DNA from: Caenimonas aquaedulcis
GTDB taxonomy: Bacteria > Pseudomonadota > Gammaproteobacteria > Burkholderiales > Burkholderiaceae_C
Assembly: GCF_015831345.1 (NCBI RefSeq)
Contig: NZ_JADWYS010000001.1
Location: forward strand, 4,182,618 to 4,246,617
Direction of reading: 5' to 3'
Length of the DNA stretch: 64,000 nucleotides
The notes below the pieces were generated by a model. That model was not told the DNA's origin and ran no database searches. It was given only the letters and a program-made list of their open reading frames with translations. Positions 15,284-24,726 of this stretch are shown here, piece by piece; position 1 is the first letter of the stretch, and each line of letters begins with the position of its first letter. Both the position numbers and the translations under genes were made by a program.

Positions 15284-16038
15284 CCCATCACAGCGGGCTG
15301 CAGGAACGCGACCGAAACGCCCAGCGGGTCCTGCAGCATCGCGATGCGGCCGACCGTCGGCACGTCCATCGGCGGCAACAGCAGCGTGCCGCCCAGCGGC
15401 GCGACGCGGGCCGCGGTGGCGTCGGCCTGTTCGACATGCACGTAGGGCGTCCACATCGCCGGCATGCCCGCGTGCGGCGACTTCATGACGCCCGCGCGCC
15501 CCTTGCCGTCGGCGCTGTTGAGCACGTGGTATTTGCCCTGGGCGCCCATGTCCATCTCGTCGTGCGTAAAGCCGAACACCTTCTCGTATAACGCCACCGC
15601 GGCGCCCGGGTCGGGCGTGGCGAGTTCGTTCCAGACCCAGTCTCCCGCGGGCGTGCGTTCGCGGTCCTCGCGATCGCCCTGCGCGCCGCGCCACAGGGAC
15701 AAGACGGCGCCTGCCGGATCGGCGATCGTCGCCGCGCGGCCCACGCCGAAATAGTCGGCAGGCGGCATCAGGCCCTTCGCGCCGGCCGCGAGGGCGGCCG
15801 CGAACGCGGCGTCGACGTCGGCCACCGAGAGGTAACTCATCCATAGATTCGGCGTGCCCGCGGGTGCTGGCAGCAGCCCTGCGACGCCTTCGCCGGCGTT
15901 GTGGAACATGTCGTATTCGCGCTGCGGGCCCCGGACGCGTTTCAGCTTCCAGCCGAACAGCGCCTCGTAGAAGTCGCGCGCCTTGCCCGGATCGCCCGAG
16001 AAGTGCTCGAACCAGGTGAATTTGCCGGGGTGGTGCAT
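15280..16038 (-). CDS. VOC-family protein with two glyoxalase-like domains
   Basis: 252 residues made of two tandem vicinal-oxygen-chelate domains: the first opens FTWFEHFSGDPGKARDFYEALFGW, the second opens VWNELATPDPGAAVALYEKVFGF, so both carry the beta-alpha-beta start of the fold. Metal-ligand positions cannot be fixed without alignment. It resembles the CFP32/PhnB-like two-domain proteins of unknown substrate. The start is set at MHHPGKFTWF (16038); an extension to 16077 lacks support. Tail-to-tail with the antiporter. Confidence 0.82.
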   Translation of the reverse strand: MHHPGKFTWFEHFSGDPGKARDFYEALFGWKLKRVRGPQREYDMFHNAGEGVAGLLPAPAGTPNLWMSYLSVADVDAAFAAALAAGAKGLMPPADYFGVGRAATIADPAGAVLSLWRGAQGDREDRERTPAGDWVWNELATPDPGAAVALYEKVFGFTHDEMDMGAQGKYHVLNSADGKGRAGVMKSPHAGMPAMWTPYVHVEQADATAARVAPLGGTLLLPPMDVPTVGRIAMLQDPLGVSVAFLQPAVMG

Positions 16039-16104
16039 CGCAGGTCCTTCGGTTGCCAGTGCGTGGGTGTAGCACACGCGCAGGGCGCGTCAAGTGCCCG
16101 CGCG

Positions 16105-16160
16105 TCCTACATGCAGGCGCTGCCCCTGCCGACACGGAAAGGCCGCGCCAGGCCTAGAGT
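16105..16160 (+). promoter_or_regulatory. TCCTACA/GACA/CCTAGAGT promoter-like module, copy 2
   Basis: TCCTACATGCA at 16105-16115, GACA at 16131-16134 and CCTAGAGT at 16153-16160, with exactly the spacing of the copies at 9463 and 16433. The start codon of the served gene is 33 bases after the TAGAGT element, which fits a -10 role. Confidence 0.55.
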
Positions 16161-16192
16161 GGTCGCATCCCATCCATTCACAGGAGGCAGCG

Positions 16193-16414
16193 ATGAGCAC
16201 CCCAGGCAGCACCCAAAGCAGCGACCAGCAGAGCGAGCGCCCCGCGGCCCCCGCCGGCAAGACACCCAACACCGACATGCAGCCGGAGGACACCGGCACG
16301 GCCAGCAGCGGCGAAACCGGGGATGCGTCGCAGGCGCGCAGCGCGATGAAGCAAACGAGCAAGACCGCTTCCGAAGCGGGAGACGAGGACACGGGCAAGC
16401 GCTCGAATCGCTGA
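16193..16414 (+). CDS. Small Ser/Thr/Asp-rich disordered protein (73 aa)
   Basis: 73 polar residues (opens MSTPGSTQSSDQQSERPAA, closes DEDTGKRSNR) with no hydrophobic segment. ATG 16193 follows a consensus AGGAGG ribosome binding site at 16182-16187, and a promoter-like module lies just before. The upstream in-frame extension is not needed. No family is recognised. Size, composition and promoter resemble the genes at 9570 and 12692. Confidence 0.65.
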   Translation: MSTPGSTQSSDQQSERPAAPAGKTPNTDMQPEDTGTASSGETGDASQARSAMKQTSKTASEAGDEDTGKRSNR

Positions 16415-16432
16415 GCTTTCACTCTGCGCCTG

Positions 16433-16488
16433 TCCTACACGCACAACCGGTGCGAGCCGACAACGCGCGCGGGTGCATTCCCTAGAGT
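16433..16488 (+). promoter_or_regulatory. TCCTACA/GACA/CCTAGAGT promoter-like module, copy 3
   Basis: TCCTACACGCA at 16433-16443, GACA at 16459-16462 and CCTAGAGT at 16481-16488. The spacing is identical to copies 1 and 2, while the bases between the elements differ. It lies 39 bases before the lipoprotein gene at 16528. Confidence 0.55.
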
Positions 16489-16527
16489 CGTGGCATTCCA
16501 CGAACCACCACCACTTCAGGAGCCTCC

Positions 16528-16935
16528 ATGAACAAATCCCTCATCTCCGCCGCCGCCATCGCGCTGGCTGCCGTCGTTTCCCTCAGCGCCTGCAACAAGC
16601 GCGACGACACCGCGGCGACCCCGTCCGCCTCCACCAGCGGCACGAGCTCCAGCACGTCCACCTCGCCGAGCACCAGCGCGACGACGGGCAGCACCGGCAG
16701 CGGCACCTCGGGCACGAGCGGCACGGCCAGCACGGACACCTCCACGTCCGGCAGCGGCACCTCGGGCAGCACGAGCTCCATGGGCGCATCGGGCTCGGGT
16801 ACCTCCGGCACGTCGGGCTCCTCGAGCATGGGCGGCACCACGGGCAACACGACCGGCAGCACCGCTTCCGGCACGTCCGGCGACACCTCCGGCGTGAACC
16901 CGTCCACCCCGATGGCGACGACCTCCACGAAGTAA
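16528..16935 (+). CDS. Low-complexity Ser/Thr/Gly-rich lipoprotein
   Basis: 135 residues. A signal peptide (MNKSLISAAAIALAAVVSLSAC) ends in the lipobox LSAC, so the protein should be lipid-anchored at Cys22. The rest is a degenerate Ser-Gly-Thr repeat (units such as SGSGTSGTSG) without fold. AGGAG precedes ATG 16528, and the promoter-like module at 16433-16488 lies upstream. The role is unknown; envelope stress is a guess from context. A second lipoprotein gene follows after two bases. Confidence 0.7.
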   Translation: MNKSLISAAAIALAAVVSLSACNKRDDTAATPSASTSGTSSSTSTSPSTSATTGSTGSGTSGTSGTASTDTSTSGSGTSGSTSSMGASGSGTSGTSGSSSMGGTTGNTTGSTASGTSGDTSGVNPSTPMATTSTK

Positions 16936-16937
16936 GC

Positions 16938-17228
16938 ATGCGAGCTGTCGCCCTCTGCATCGTCCTCGCATCGGGCGTCGCGGTCTCGGCCTGTCAAAAG
17001 GCCGGGACCGAAGCCGAGGCGGGCGCTGCAGGCCAAGGCGGGGGCCGTGCCACCGCCAGCGCCGGCAGCACCGCCAGCGCGCAACCCGGGGTCGGTCTCA
17101 ATGGCGGGATCGCTTCATCGGGCACCGGCCTCACGGGAAGCTTCCCGGCGCGCAATGCCAGCGGCACGCCCGCGGCCGGCGACGGCAGTCCCAACCTCAC
17201 GACCAAGAGCAGCGTCGGCAACCGCTAG
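16938..17228 (+). CDS. Small Gly/Ala/Ser-rich lipoprotein (96 aa)
   Basis: Starts at ATG 16938, two bases after the stop of the preceding lipoprotein gene, so the two are surely co-transcribed. The signal peptide MRAVALCIVLASGVAVSAC ends in a lipobox (VSAC), giving lipidation at Cys19. The mature part is low in complexity, with repeated GTGL/SAGST-type units and an ending KSSVGNR. No family is recognised. Confidence 0.6.
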   Translation: MRAVALCIVLASGVAVSACQKAGTEAEAGAAGQGGGRATASAGSTASAQPGVGLNGGIASSGTGLTGSFPARNASGTPAAGDGSPNLTTKSSVGNR

Positions 17229-17243
17229 CGGTCGCGAGGCCTG

Positions 17244-18128
17244 CTATCCCTTGGCGACGGGACGCGACGCGTCGCTGCACCAGTCGCTCCAGCTGCCCGC
17301 ATAGAGGGCCGTCGGCGCAAACCCTGCGATTTCCATCGCCACCGCATTGGGCAGCGCGCTCACGCCGCTGCCGCATTGGTGGACGACCGTGCGTGCATCG
17401 CGTCCTGCCAGCAACTGATCGAATTCCGCCTTGAGCTGCGCGGCGGGCTTGAACTTGCCGTCCGCGCCCAGGTTCTGCGAGAACGGCCGGTTCAGCGCGC
17501 CCGGAATGTGCCCCGCCACCGGGTCCAGCGGTTCGACCTCGCCGCGATAACGCGGCGCGGCGCGCGCATCGATCACGGTGCGCGTGGGCTGCCGGATGTC
17601 CTTCATGAGTTCGTCGGCGCCGACCAGTTCGCGCAGCGGGGCGCCCAGGCGGAAGTTCGACTGGAAGTGCGCCACTTCCGCGCGATCCGTCACTTCGCCC
17701 CCCGCGGCCTGCCACGCCTGCAGGCCGCCATCGAGCAGGGCGACGGCGTCGTGGCCCGCCCACTTGAGCATCCACCACAGCCGTCCGCAGTAGTTCGCAC
17801 CGTTGCGGTCGTACACGACCGCCTGCATGTCGTTGGCGAAGCCCACGCTCGAGAGCCACAGCGCGAAGTTCTCGCGGCTGGGCAGCGGATGCCGTCCGCC
17901 CGACGCCGCGTCGGGATGCAGGCGCTTGCCGTCGGGCCCCGCGACGCCGACGTCGCTGAGGGCGGTGTCGAGGCTCGCGTAGACAGCGCCGGGAATGTGC
18001 GCGTTGCGGTACTGCTCTTCGCCCGCGGCGGGGTTCATCAGGTCGAAGGTGCAGTCGAAGACCATCAGCGGCGAGCCGGCCGCCTGCAGGCTCATCAGTT
18101 CGGTGGCGGAAATGAGCGTGGTGTGCAT
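17244..18128 (-). CDS. Sulfurtransferase with tandem rhodanese domains
   Basis: 294 residues, two rhodanese domains as in thiosulfate or 3-mercaptopyruvate sulfurtransferases. The inactive N-terminal domain holds MVFDCTFDLMNP and HIPGAVYASLD. The C-terminal domain has VIDARAAPRYRGEVEP and the active loop CGSGVSA with the persulfide-forming Cys. CGSGV[TS]A is the loop of 3-mercaptopyruvate sulfurtransferases such as SseA, so that substrate is favoured. The start at 18128 (MHTTLISATELM) is preferred to a frame extension. It lies 51 bases downstream of the Rieske gene and may be co-transcribed. Confidence 0.85.
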   Translation of the reverse strand: MHTTLISATELMSLQAAGSPLMVFDCTFDLMNPAAGEEQYRNAHIPGAVYASLDTALSDVGVAGPDGKRLHPDAASGGRHPLPSRENFALWLSSVGFANDMQAVVYDRNGANYCGRLWWMLKWAGHDAVALLDGGLQAWQAAGGEVTDRAEVAHFQSNFRLGAPLRELVGADELMKDIRQPTRTVIDARAAPRYRGEVEPLDPVAGHIPGALNRPFSQNLGADGKFKPAAQLKAEFDQLLAGRDARTVVHQCGSGVSALPNAVAMEIAGFAPTALYAGSWSDWCSDASRPVAKG

Positions 18129-18179
18129 CGCCCGATTATCTGGCGTCCCGCGGCTCCAGGGGAGCCGCGCACCCACCGA

Positions 18180-19328
18180 TCAAAGCGCGGAGGCGGTCGG
18201 GATCTTGCCGCGGTACCACTCGTGGAAGTGCTGCATGCCGTCTTCCATCGGGCTCTGGTAGGGACCCGCATCGTCCTCGCCGCGGCGCAGGAGCGCCTCG
18301 CGGCCGGCGTCCATGCGCTCGGCGATCTCGTCGTCTTCCACGCAGGTTTCCATATAGGCCGCCTGCTGGGCTTCGACGAATTCGCGTTCGAACGCCGCGA
18401 TCTCCTCGGGGTAGTAGAACTCCACCATGTTCATCGTCTTGCGCGGGCCCATCGGGTGCAGCGTGGAAACGGTGAGCACGTGCGGATACCACTCGACCAT
18501 GATGTGCGGGTAGTAGGTGAGCCAGATCGCGCCGTACTTCGGCTGCTTGCCGTTGCGGTAGTCGAGCAGCGCGTTCTGCCAGCGGTCGTACACCGGGCTG
18601 CCGGCCTTGCCCAGGCGGTTGGCCACGCCGACCGTCTGCACCGAATAGTTCTTCTTGAATTCCCAGCGCAGGTCCTCGCAGCTCACCATGCTGCCGAGGC
18701 CCGGATGGAACGGGCCCACGTGGTAGTCCTCGAGGTAGACCTCGATGAAGGTCTTCCAGTTGTAGTTGCACTCGTGCATCTCGACACGGTCGAGCACCAT
18801 GCCCTCGAAGTCGAGGTCGGCGCGCGGGCCCATGCCGGCGAGGTCCGCCTCGACGTCGCGTCCGCCCGGGACCTTCTCGAAGAGCAGGCCGTTCCATTCC
18901 TGGAGGCCGTAGTTCTTCAGGTTCAGGCAGGGGTCCTCGGGAAAATGCGGCGCACCCAGCAGGGTGCCCGCCGGGCTGCCCGCGCCGCCGCTGTACGTCC
19001 AGCGGTGCAGCGGGCACACGATGTTGCCCCCCGTGCCGCTGGCCGTTGCGATGGAGCCGCGGCCCTTGAGGATCACGGCCTGCCGGTGGCGGCAGACGTT
19101 GGAGATCAGCTCCACGCCCTGCGGGGTGCGAAGCAAGGCGCGGCCGCCACCCTCCTGGGGGAGGGCGTGGTAGTCGCCGGTGTTCGGGACCGACAGCTGG
19201 TGCCCCACATAACGGGGCCCGCGCTGGAAGATGGTGTCCATCTCGCGCCGGTAGAGCGCTTCGTCGAAGTAACTTGAAACTGGTAGTTGGCTTGCGGCCT
19301 GCTGCAGTTGAAGACTTAAATCAGACAT
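18180..19328 (-). CDS. Rieske-type aromatic-ring-hydroxylating oxygenase, alpha subunit
   Basis: 382 residues. The Rieske [2Fe-2S] site is seen as NVCRHRQAV and VCPLHRWTYSGG (C-x-H ... C-x2-H, about residues 78-108). The mononuclear iron motif follows as YLEDYHVGPFH (D-x2-H-x4-H, about residues 196-206). The single-subunit layout resembles oxygenases acting on quaternary amines or other non-aromatic substrates as well as aromatic ring hydroxylases, so the substrate is open. No reductase or beta subunit is adjacent; the only partner is the sulfurtransferase downstream. Confidence 0.85.
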   Translation of the reverse strand: MSDLSLQLQQAASQLPVSSYFDEALYRREMDTIFQRGPRYVGHQLSVPNTGDYHALPQEGGGRALLRTPQGVELISNVCRHRQAVILKGRGSIATASGTGGNIVCPLHRWTYSGGAGSPAGTLLGAPHFPEDPCLNLKNYGLQEWNGLLFEKVPGGRDVEADLAGMGPRADLDFEGMVLDRVEMHECNYNWKTFIEVYLEDYHVGPFHPGLGSMVSCEDLRWEFKKNYSVQTVGVANRLGKAGSPVYDRWQNALLDYRNGKQPKYGAIWLTYYPHIMVEWYPHVLTVSTLHPMGPRKTMNMVEFYYPEEIAAFEREFVEAQQAAYMETCVEDDEIAERMDAGREALLRRGEDDAGPYQSPMEDGMQHFHEWYRGKIPTASAL

Positions 19329-19573
19329 GGGTGACCTGACCTAGAGACTCCCCCTATGAAGGGGCAGGGTAAGCGCTTCGTCCGTGGATTGGCGCGGAAA
19401 GGGTGATTGGGGACGCGTAACGCGGGGGGACCCCGCATGAAGGGAAGGGGATTGTACCCCTCGTCCAATTGGGGATTCTCCATGGGGGATCAAGGATCGG
19501 TGTGTAACCGTCCGCGCGGGCCGGCCGCTGCCCACACGGCCTAGAATCCGGGGTTTCCACGTGAAGAGTAGTC

Positions 19574-19801
19574 ATGCCCAAGGCCTTGTCCAAACCCCCG
19601 GCCAGCTATGAAGCGGCCCTGGAAGAGCTGGAACAGCTCGTGGGCCTGATCGAATCCGGGCAGTTGCCGCTGGAGCAATTGCTCACCGGTTACCAGCGCG
19701 GCGCCGAGCTGCTGCAGTTCTGCCGCGACAAGCTGCAGGCCGTCGAAACCCAGATCAAGGTGCTGGACCAGGGCACGCTCAAGCCGTGGACGCAGGAGTG
19801 A
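19574..19801 (+). CDS. xseB: Exodeoxyribonuclease VII small subunit
   Basis: 75 residues, the usual size, with the helical hairpin [20 protein letters not shown] and [22 protein letters not shown] typical of XseB. It binds the XseA nuclease, which degrades single-stranded DNA in repair. A TAGAAT -10-like element lies at 19542-19547. The stop overlaps the start of ispA; the xseB-ispA-dxs order is common in proteobacteria. Confidence 0.93.
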   Translation: MPKALSKPPASYEAALEELEQLVGLIESGQLPLEQLLTGYQRGAELLQFCRDKLQAVETQIKVLDQGTLKPWTQE

Positions 19802-20700
19802 GCGGCGTGGCGGGTGCCTTCGACCTGGCCTCCTGGAGCGCCGAGCGGCTCGCGCGCGTCGAAGCCGCGCTGTCCGAATGGGTCGTCGCCGATGCGCCCG
19901 CGGGGCTGGGCGACGCCATGCGCTACGCGGTGCTCGACGGCGGCAAGCGCCTGCGCCCGCTGCTGGTGCTGGCGGCGAGCGAAGCGGTGGGCGGCCATCC
20001 CGAAGCCGCGCTGCGCTCGGCCTGCGCCGTCGAGCTGATCCACGCGTATTCGCTCGTCCACGACGACATGCCCTGCATGGACAACGACGTGCTGCGCCGG
20101 GGCAAGCCCACCGTCCACGTCAAGTTCGGCCAGGCGCAGGCGCTGCTCGCGGGCGATGCCCTGCAGGCGCTGGCCTTCGAACTGCTCGCACCGGAGGGCG
20201 ATGCGATCGCGCCGCCCATCCAGGCCACGCTGTGCCGGCTGCTCGCGCGCGCCGCGGGGCACGCGGGCATGGCGGGCGGCCAGGCGATCGACCTCGCGAG
20301 CGTCGGCCTGCCGCTCGACGAAGCGCAGCTGCAGGAAATGCACCGCCGCAAGACCGGGGCCCTGCTGCTGGGCAGCGTGATGATGGGCGCGGCATGCGGC
20401 GCGGCGGGCCTGCGCGCGCGGACCTCGCTGGAACGCTATGGCGCCGCGATGGGCCTCGCGTTCCAGGTGGTGGACGACATCCTGGACGTCACCGCGGATT
20501 CGGCGACGCTCGGCAAGACCGCCGGCAAGGACGCCGCGCAGGACAAGCCCACCTACGTCTCGCTCCTCGGGCTGGACCGCTCGCGCATCTTCGCGCGCGA
20601 ACTGCTCGCGGAGGCGCGCGATGCGCTCGAGGCGAGCGCGCTGCCCGACACGCGCGCACTGCAAGCGCTGGCCACCATGGTGGTCGAGCGCGACAACTGA
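19798..20700 (+). CDS. ispA: Farnesyl diphosphate synthase (polyprenyl synthetase)
   Basis: About 300 residues. It condenses IPP with DMAPP/GPP to make farnesyl diphosphate. The first Asp-rich motif is in [13 protein letters not shown], the second in [20 protein letters not shown] is the conserved substrate-binding start. The start is either GTG 19798, whose GTGA overlaps the xseB stop, or GTG 19786; both are weakly supported, and 19798 is used because it couples translation. It is followed after 16 bases by dxs, linking precursor synthesis and chain elongation in one transcript. Confidence 0.93.
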   Translation: MSGVAGAFDLASWSAERLARVEAALSEWVVADAPAGLGDAMRYAVLDGGKRLRPLLVLAASEAVGGHPEAALRSACAVELIHAYSLVHDDMPCMDNDVLRRGKPTVHVKFGQAQALLAGDALQALAFELLAPEGDAIAPPIQATLCRLLARAAGHAGMAGGQAIDLASVGLPLDEAQLQEMHRRKTGALLLGSVMMGAACGAAGLRARTSLERYGAAMGLAFQVVDDILDVTADSATLGKTAGKDAAQDKPTYVSLLGLDRSRIFARELLAEARDALEASALPDTRALQALATMVVERDN

Positions 20701-20716
20701 CACGGACACACCCGGC

Positions 20717-22630
20717 ATGGCCACCTTGCTCGACACGATCAACGACCCGGCGGACCTGCGCAAGCTGCCGCGCGCGCAGCTCAAGCCGCTCGCCGAGGAA
20801 CTGCGCGCCTTCGTGCTCGACAGCGTCTCGCGCACCGGAGGGCACCTGTCCTCCAACCTCGGCACGGTGGAACTCACCATCGCGCTGCACTACGTCTTCA
20901 ACACGCCCTACGACCGCGTGGTGTGGGACGTGGGCCACCAGACGTACCCGCACAAGATCCTCACGGGCCGGCGCGAACGCATGGGCACCCTGCGCCAGCT
21001 CGGCGGCGTGTCGGGCTTCCCGGTGCGCAGCGAAAGCCCGTACGACAACTTCGGCACCGCGCATTCGTCCACCAGCATCTCCGCGGCCCTGGGCATGGCG
21101 ATGGCCGCCAAGCAGAAGGGCGAGGACCGCAAGGCCATCGCAATCATCGGCGACGGTGCGATGAGCGCCGGCATGGCCTTCGAGGCGCTGAACAACGCGG
21201 GCGTCGCGGAGTGCGACCTGCTGGTCATCCTCAACGACAATGACATGTCGATCAGCCCGCCGGTGGGCGCGCTCAACCGCTACCTCGCGCAGCTCATGAG
21301 CGGGCAGTTCTATGCCGCGGCGAAGAACGTGGGCAAGAACGTGCTGAAGGTCGCGCCGCCCCTCTTCGAACTCGCGCGCCGGCTCGAGGAAGGCGCGAAG
21401 GGCCTCGTCGTGCCCGCGACGCTCTTCGAGAAATTCGGCTTCAACTACATCGGCCCGATCGACGGGCACGACCTCGATTCGCTCATCCCCACGCTGGAGA
21501 ACATCCGGCAGCTGAAGGGCCCGCAGTTCCTGCACGTGGTGACGAAGAAGGGCCAGGGCTACAAGCTCGCCGAAGCGGACCCGGTGGCGTATCACGGCCC
21601 GGGCAAGTTCGACCCCGCGGTGGGCCTGACGAAGCCTTCCGCGCCATCCAAGCCCACCTTCACACAGGTGTTCGGCCAATGGCTGTGCGACATGGCGGCG
21701 CACGACGCGCGCCTGGTGGGCATCACGCCCGCGATGCGCGAAGGCTCGGGCATGGTCGAATTCGAGAAGATGTTCCCGACCCGCTACTTCGACGTCGGCA
21801 TCGCGGAACAGCACGCCGTCACCTTCGCGGCCGGCATGGCGTGCGAGGGAATGAAGCCCGTCGTCGCGATCTACTCGACCTTCCTGCAGCGCGGCTACGA
21901 CCAGCTCGTGCACGACGTCGCGCTGCAGAACCTGCCGGTGGTCTTCGCGCTGGACCGCGCGGGCATCGTCGGCGCGGACGGGCCCACGCACGCGGGCGCC
22001 TACGACATCCCGTACCTGCGCTGCATCCCGAACATGGGCATCGCCTGCCCGGCCGACGAGAACGAATGCCGCAAGCTCCTCACCGCCGCATTCCGGCAGG
22101 ACCATCCGGTGGCCGTGCGCTACCCGCGCGGTGCGGGCGCGGGCGTCGCCGTGGAGCCCGGCCTGGACGCGCTGCCGTACGGCAAGGGAGAGATCCGGCG
22201 CGAGCGTGCCGGCATGGCGGATGGCGCGCCGCGCGGCGTGGCGATCCTTGCGTTCGGCACGCTGCTGTATCCCGCGCTTGCCGCCGCGGAACGCCTGGGC
22301 GCGACTGTCGTCAACATGCGCTGGGCCAAGCCGCTGGACACCGAGCTGCTGGCGCAGGTCGCGTCGCGCCATGAAGCCCTCGTGACCCTCGAGGAAGGCG
22401 CCGTCATGGGCGGCGCCGGCAGCGCGGTGGGCGAGGCATTGCAGGCGGCCGGCATCGTGATGCCGCTGCTGCAACTGGGCCTGCGCGACGAGTTCACGCC
22501 GCACGGCGACCCGGCGCGCGTGCTGGCCATGCAGGGGCTGGATGCGGCGGGCATCGAAGCCTCCATCCGCACGCGCTTCGGCGAGCTCGTGGATCGCGCG
22601 GCGCCGCCGTCGCTCAAGGTGGTCGGCTAG
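20717..22630 (+). CDS. dxs: 1-deoxy-D-xylulose-5-phosphate synthase
   Basis: 637 residues. It makes DXP from pyruvate and glyceraldehyde 3-phosphate, the first step of the MEP isoprenoid pathway, using thiamine diphosphate. The TPP-binding segment [20 protein letters not shown] (GDG...N) and the catalytic-Glu segment [18 protein letters not shown] are present, as are the N-terminal [13 protein letters not shown] and the C-terminal transketolase domain. The start at 20717 ([18 protein letters not shown]) is the family start; upstream in-frame codons belong to ispA in another frame. Confidence 0.96.
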   Translation: MATLLDTINDPADLRKLPRAQLKPLAEELRAFVLDSVSRTGGHLSSNLGTVELTIALHYVFNTPYDRVVWDVGHQTYPHKILTGRRERMGTLRQLGGVSGFPVRSESPYDNFGTAHSSTSISAALGMAMAAKQKGEDRKAIAIIGDGAMSAGMAFEALNNAGVAECDLLVILNDNDMSISPPVGALNRYLAQLMSGQFYAAAKNVGKNVLKVAPPLFELARRLEEGAKGLVVPATLFEKFGFNYIGPIDGHDLDSLIPTLENIRQLKGPQFLHVVTKKGQGYKLAEADPVAYHGPGKFDPAVGLTKPSAPSKPTFTQVFGQWLCDMAAHDARLVGITPAMREGSGMVEFEKMFPTRYFDVGIAEQHAVTFAAGMACEGMKPVVAIYSTFLQRGYDQLVHDVALQNLPVVFALDRAGIVGADGPTHAGAYDIPYLRCIPNMGIACPADENECRKLLTAAFRQDHPVAVRYPRGAGAGVAVEPGLDALPYGKGEIRRERAGMADGAPRGVAILAFGTLLYPALAAAERLGATVVNMRWAKPLDTELLAQVASRHEALVTLEEGAVMGGAGSAVGEALQAAGIVMPLLQLGLRDEFTPHGDPARVLAMQGLDAAGIEASIRTRFGELVDRAAPPSLKVVG

Positions 22631-22693
22631 CGCGTTGACACTGCGCCTGCCGAGGCGTCCAATCGCGGCAACCAGCCCCTTGAGGAGGCCGCC

Positions 22694-24718
22694 ATGCTGC
22701 GAGATTCGTTCTCCCGTGTGCTTTGCGTTGCCGCGATCTTCCTCGCGTCATGCGGTGGTGGCGACGCGCCGGATTCACCGGTCCCACCGAAGCCGCTCGC
22801 CGCGGCGCCCGCCGGGCAACTCCTCACGCCCACGCAGCTGATGGATTGGGCGGAGCAGCACTACACGGCGTACTTCCCCGGACACGAGACGGATCGCACG
22901 TCTTTTCCCTACACGTACCGTGCGTACTCGAACGGCAACTACCTCGCGGTGACGAACACCGGCGAGATCTGGGTGCAGGGCCCTGGCCTCACCAACAACA
23001 CGCCTTACGACGTGGGTCCGATGTCGGGCTACCAGTGCACCGTCCTGCCCGCCACCTGCGGCGGCAGCGTGAGCGGCACGGCAGCCGTCGGCGGCCCGCT
23101 CGCGGGACGCACGGTTACGCTCAAGGACGCGCTCAATCACACCGCCACCACCAGCACCAGCGCCGCGGGCACCTTCACCTTCAGCACCGACGGGCTCACC
23201 GGCCCCTTCCTGCTGCAGGCCAGTACGGCGAGCGGCACGACGCTGTACAGCGTGACCGCCGGCGCCGGGGTGCAGACGGCGAACCTCACGCCGCTCACCG
23301 ATCTCGTCGTGCGCTCCTGGTATGCGGTGCAGGGGATTCCCGTCGACACGGCATTTGCCAACCCGGTGGCCGCGCCGCCGCCCGCGGGCGTGCAGGTCAA
23401 GGCCACGGCCCAGGCCGTGCTGTCGCTGATGCAACTCGCGTTGACGGTGGGCGGGGCGGGCGTCAGCGGGCCGCTGGACCTGATCACGATGCCGTTCACC
23501 GCCAACCACGCGGGACTCGATGGCGTGCTGGACATGACACGCGTCTCCTACGCCGCCGGATCGGCCACCGTGACCGTCAACGCACCGGGCGGCGTGCAGA
23601 CCACGACGGTGACCTACGACACCGCGCAGTCGTCCATGACGGCCAACACATCGGTCCACAGCGAAAGCAACACGAGCAGCAGCACCGTGGCTTCCGTGAT
23701 TCCCGCGTCGGCCGGTCGGCTGGCCGCATGGAACGCGATCGAGGCGAGCCTTTCCTCCTTCGCGGCCGTCATCAACGCCAAGGGCGCGAGCCTCACCACC
23801 GCGGACCTGCTGCCGTACCTGGATGCCGCCCTCATGAACGACGGGCTTAACCGCACCCAGTTCGCCACGGGCATCGTCAGTTCGTTCATGGACGGACAGG
23901 GCGTGACGCTCGAGATGAAGCGCGTGGCCAGCCTGGACCTGGCCACCGGTCGCGCGCAGGCAGTCGTGACCGTCACGCAGATCCAGGGCGGCGAGCAGGA
24001 GCAGCAGGACAACGACTTCGACTTCGTGCAGGGCGCGAGCGGATGGCTGTGGGGCGGCAACGGCCGGATCGCCGAGGTGGACATCTACGCGGAGGCGCGG
24101 CTGAACCTGGGGGCGAACGCGCAAGGCAGTGGCCCGTCGGTGAGTGCGGGCGTGCAGCCGGTGCAGGGCACCGTCTCCGCCGTCAGCGTGACCACGAGCG
24201 CCGGCAGCATCTCGATGTCGCGTGGCGCGACCGGCATCGACGAAGGAGGCGTGCTGCTCGACTCGTTCTTCGGCGGCACGGGGACGCTGCCCGCGGCCTC
24301 GGTACCGCCTGCAGGCACCCCGTTCACCGTGACGATGTCGCGACCGGACGGCTCGACGGTCACGCTCGTCGTCCCGCTGAACGCCCTCACCACGGAAATC
24401 GTGCCGCTCACGGGTCCTTCGGGATCCGCGCTGTCGGATGCTCACCTCGGAGGATCGCTCGCGTTGTCGTGGCAGCTGCCGCAGACCTACGCCGTCGCCC
24501 GGGTGCGCCTGGCGGCGCTCGTCTATACGGGCACCCAGTCCGGGCCGTCGACCTTCAGGTGCGAGGTGAACAGCCCGGTGCTGGGAACCAGCTCGACGCA
24601 AGGCGTGTTGAACATGCCGACCACGTGCAACGGACAGGCGATCAAGAGCGTTACCGTCAATCTCAACATCACCGGCGTGAACGGTGAACGCTCGATCACC
24701 ATGTACAGCTTCCAGTAA
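22694..24718 (+). CDS. Large secreted lipoprotein of unknown function
   Basis: 674 residues. The signal peptide ends in the lipobox LASC (Cys20), followed by GGG, a typical outer-membrane lipoprotein start. At about residues 50-115 lies a module (LMDWAEQHYTAYFPGHE, later FPYTYRAYSNGNYLAVT) that I recall as recurring in exported proteins of Burkholderiales; this is memory, not a search. Next comes a carboxypeptidase-regulatory/Ig-like strand region (SVSGTAAVGGPLAGRTVTLK), then long Ser/Thr-rich beta-type sequence. AGGAGG precedes the ATG. No enzyme motif is seen. It stands alone after dxs. Confidence 0.7.
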   Translation: MLRDSFSRVLCVAAIFLASCGGGDAPDSPVPPKPLAAAPAGQLLTPTQLMDWAEQHYTAYFPGHETDRTSFPYTYRAYSNGNYLAVTNTGEIWVQGPGLTNNTPYDVGPMSGYQCTVLPATCGGSVSGTAAVGGPLAGRTVTLKDALNHTATTSTSAAGTFTFSTDGLTGPFLLQASTASGTTLYSVTAGAGVQTANLTPLTDLVVRSWYAVQGIPVDTAFANPVAAPPPAGVQVKATAQAVLSLMQLALTVGGAGVSGPLDLITMPFTANHAGLDGVLDMTRVSYAAGSATVTVNAPGGVQTTTVTYDTAQSSMTANTSVHSESNTSSSTVASVIPASAGRLAAWNAIEASLSSFAAVINAKGASLTTADLLPYLDAALMNDGLNRTQFATGIVSSFMDGQGVTLEMKRVASLDLATGRAQAVVTVTQIQGGEQEQQDNDFDFVQGASGWLWGGNGRIAEVDIYAEARLNLGANAQGSGPSVSAGVQPVQGTVSAVSVTTSAGSISMSRGATGIDEGGVLLDSFFGGTGTLPAASVPPAGTPFTVTMSRPDGSTVTLVVPLNALTTEIVPLTGPSGSALSDAHLGGSLALSWQLPQTYAVARVRLAALVYTGTQSGPSTFRCEVNSPVLGTSSTQGVLNMPTTCNGQAIKSVTVNLNITGVNGERSITMYSFQ

Positions 24719-24726
24719 CGCAGCGC

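Noticed and set aside
13658..16135. 825-codon minus-strand frame opposite the antiporter and VOC genes
   Set aside because: It covers two well-supported genes, has shadow-like Arg/His/Gly composition and no recognisable domain.
19329..19573. Possible RNA gene in the 245-base gap before xseB
   Set aside because: GC-rich short palindromes only; no tRNA, riboswitch or other known fold could be drawn. A TAGAAT -10-like element at 19542 is the only signal.
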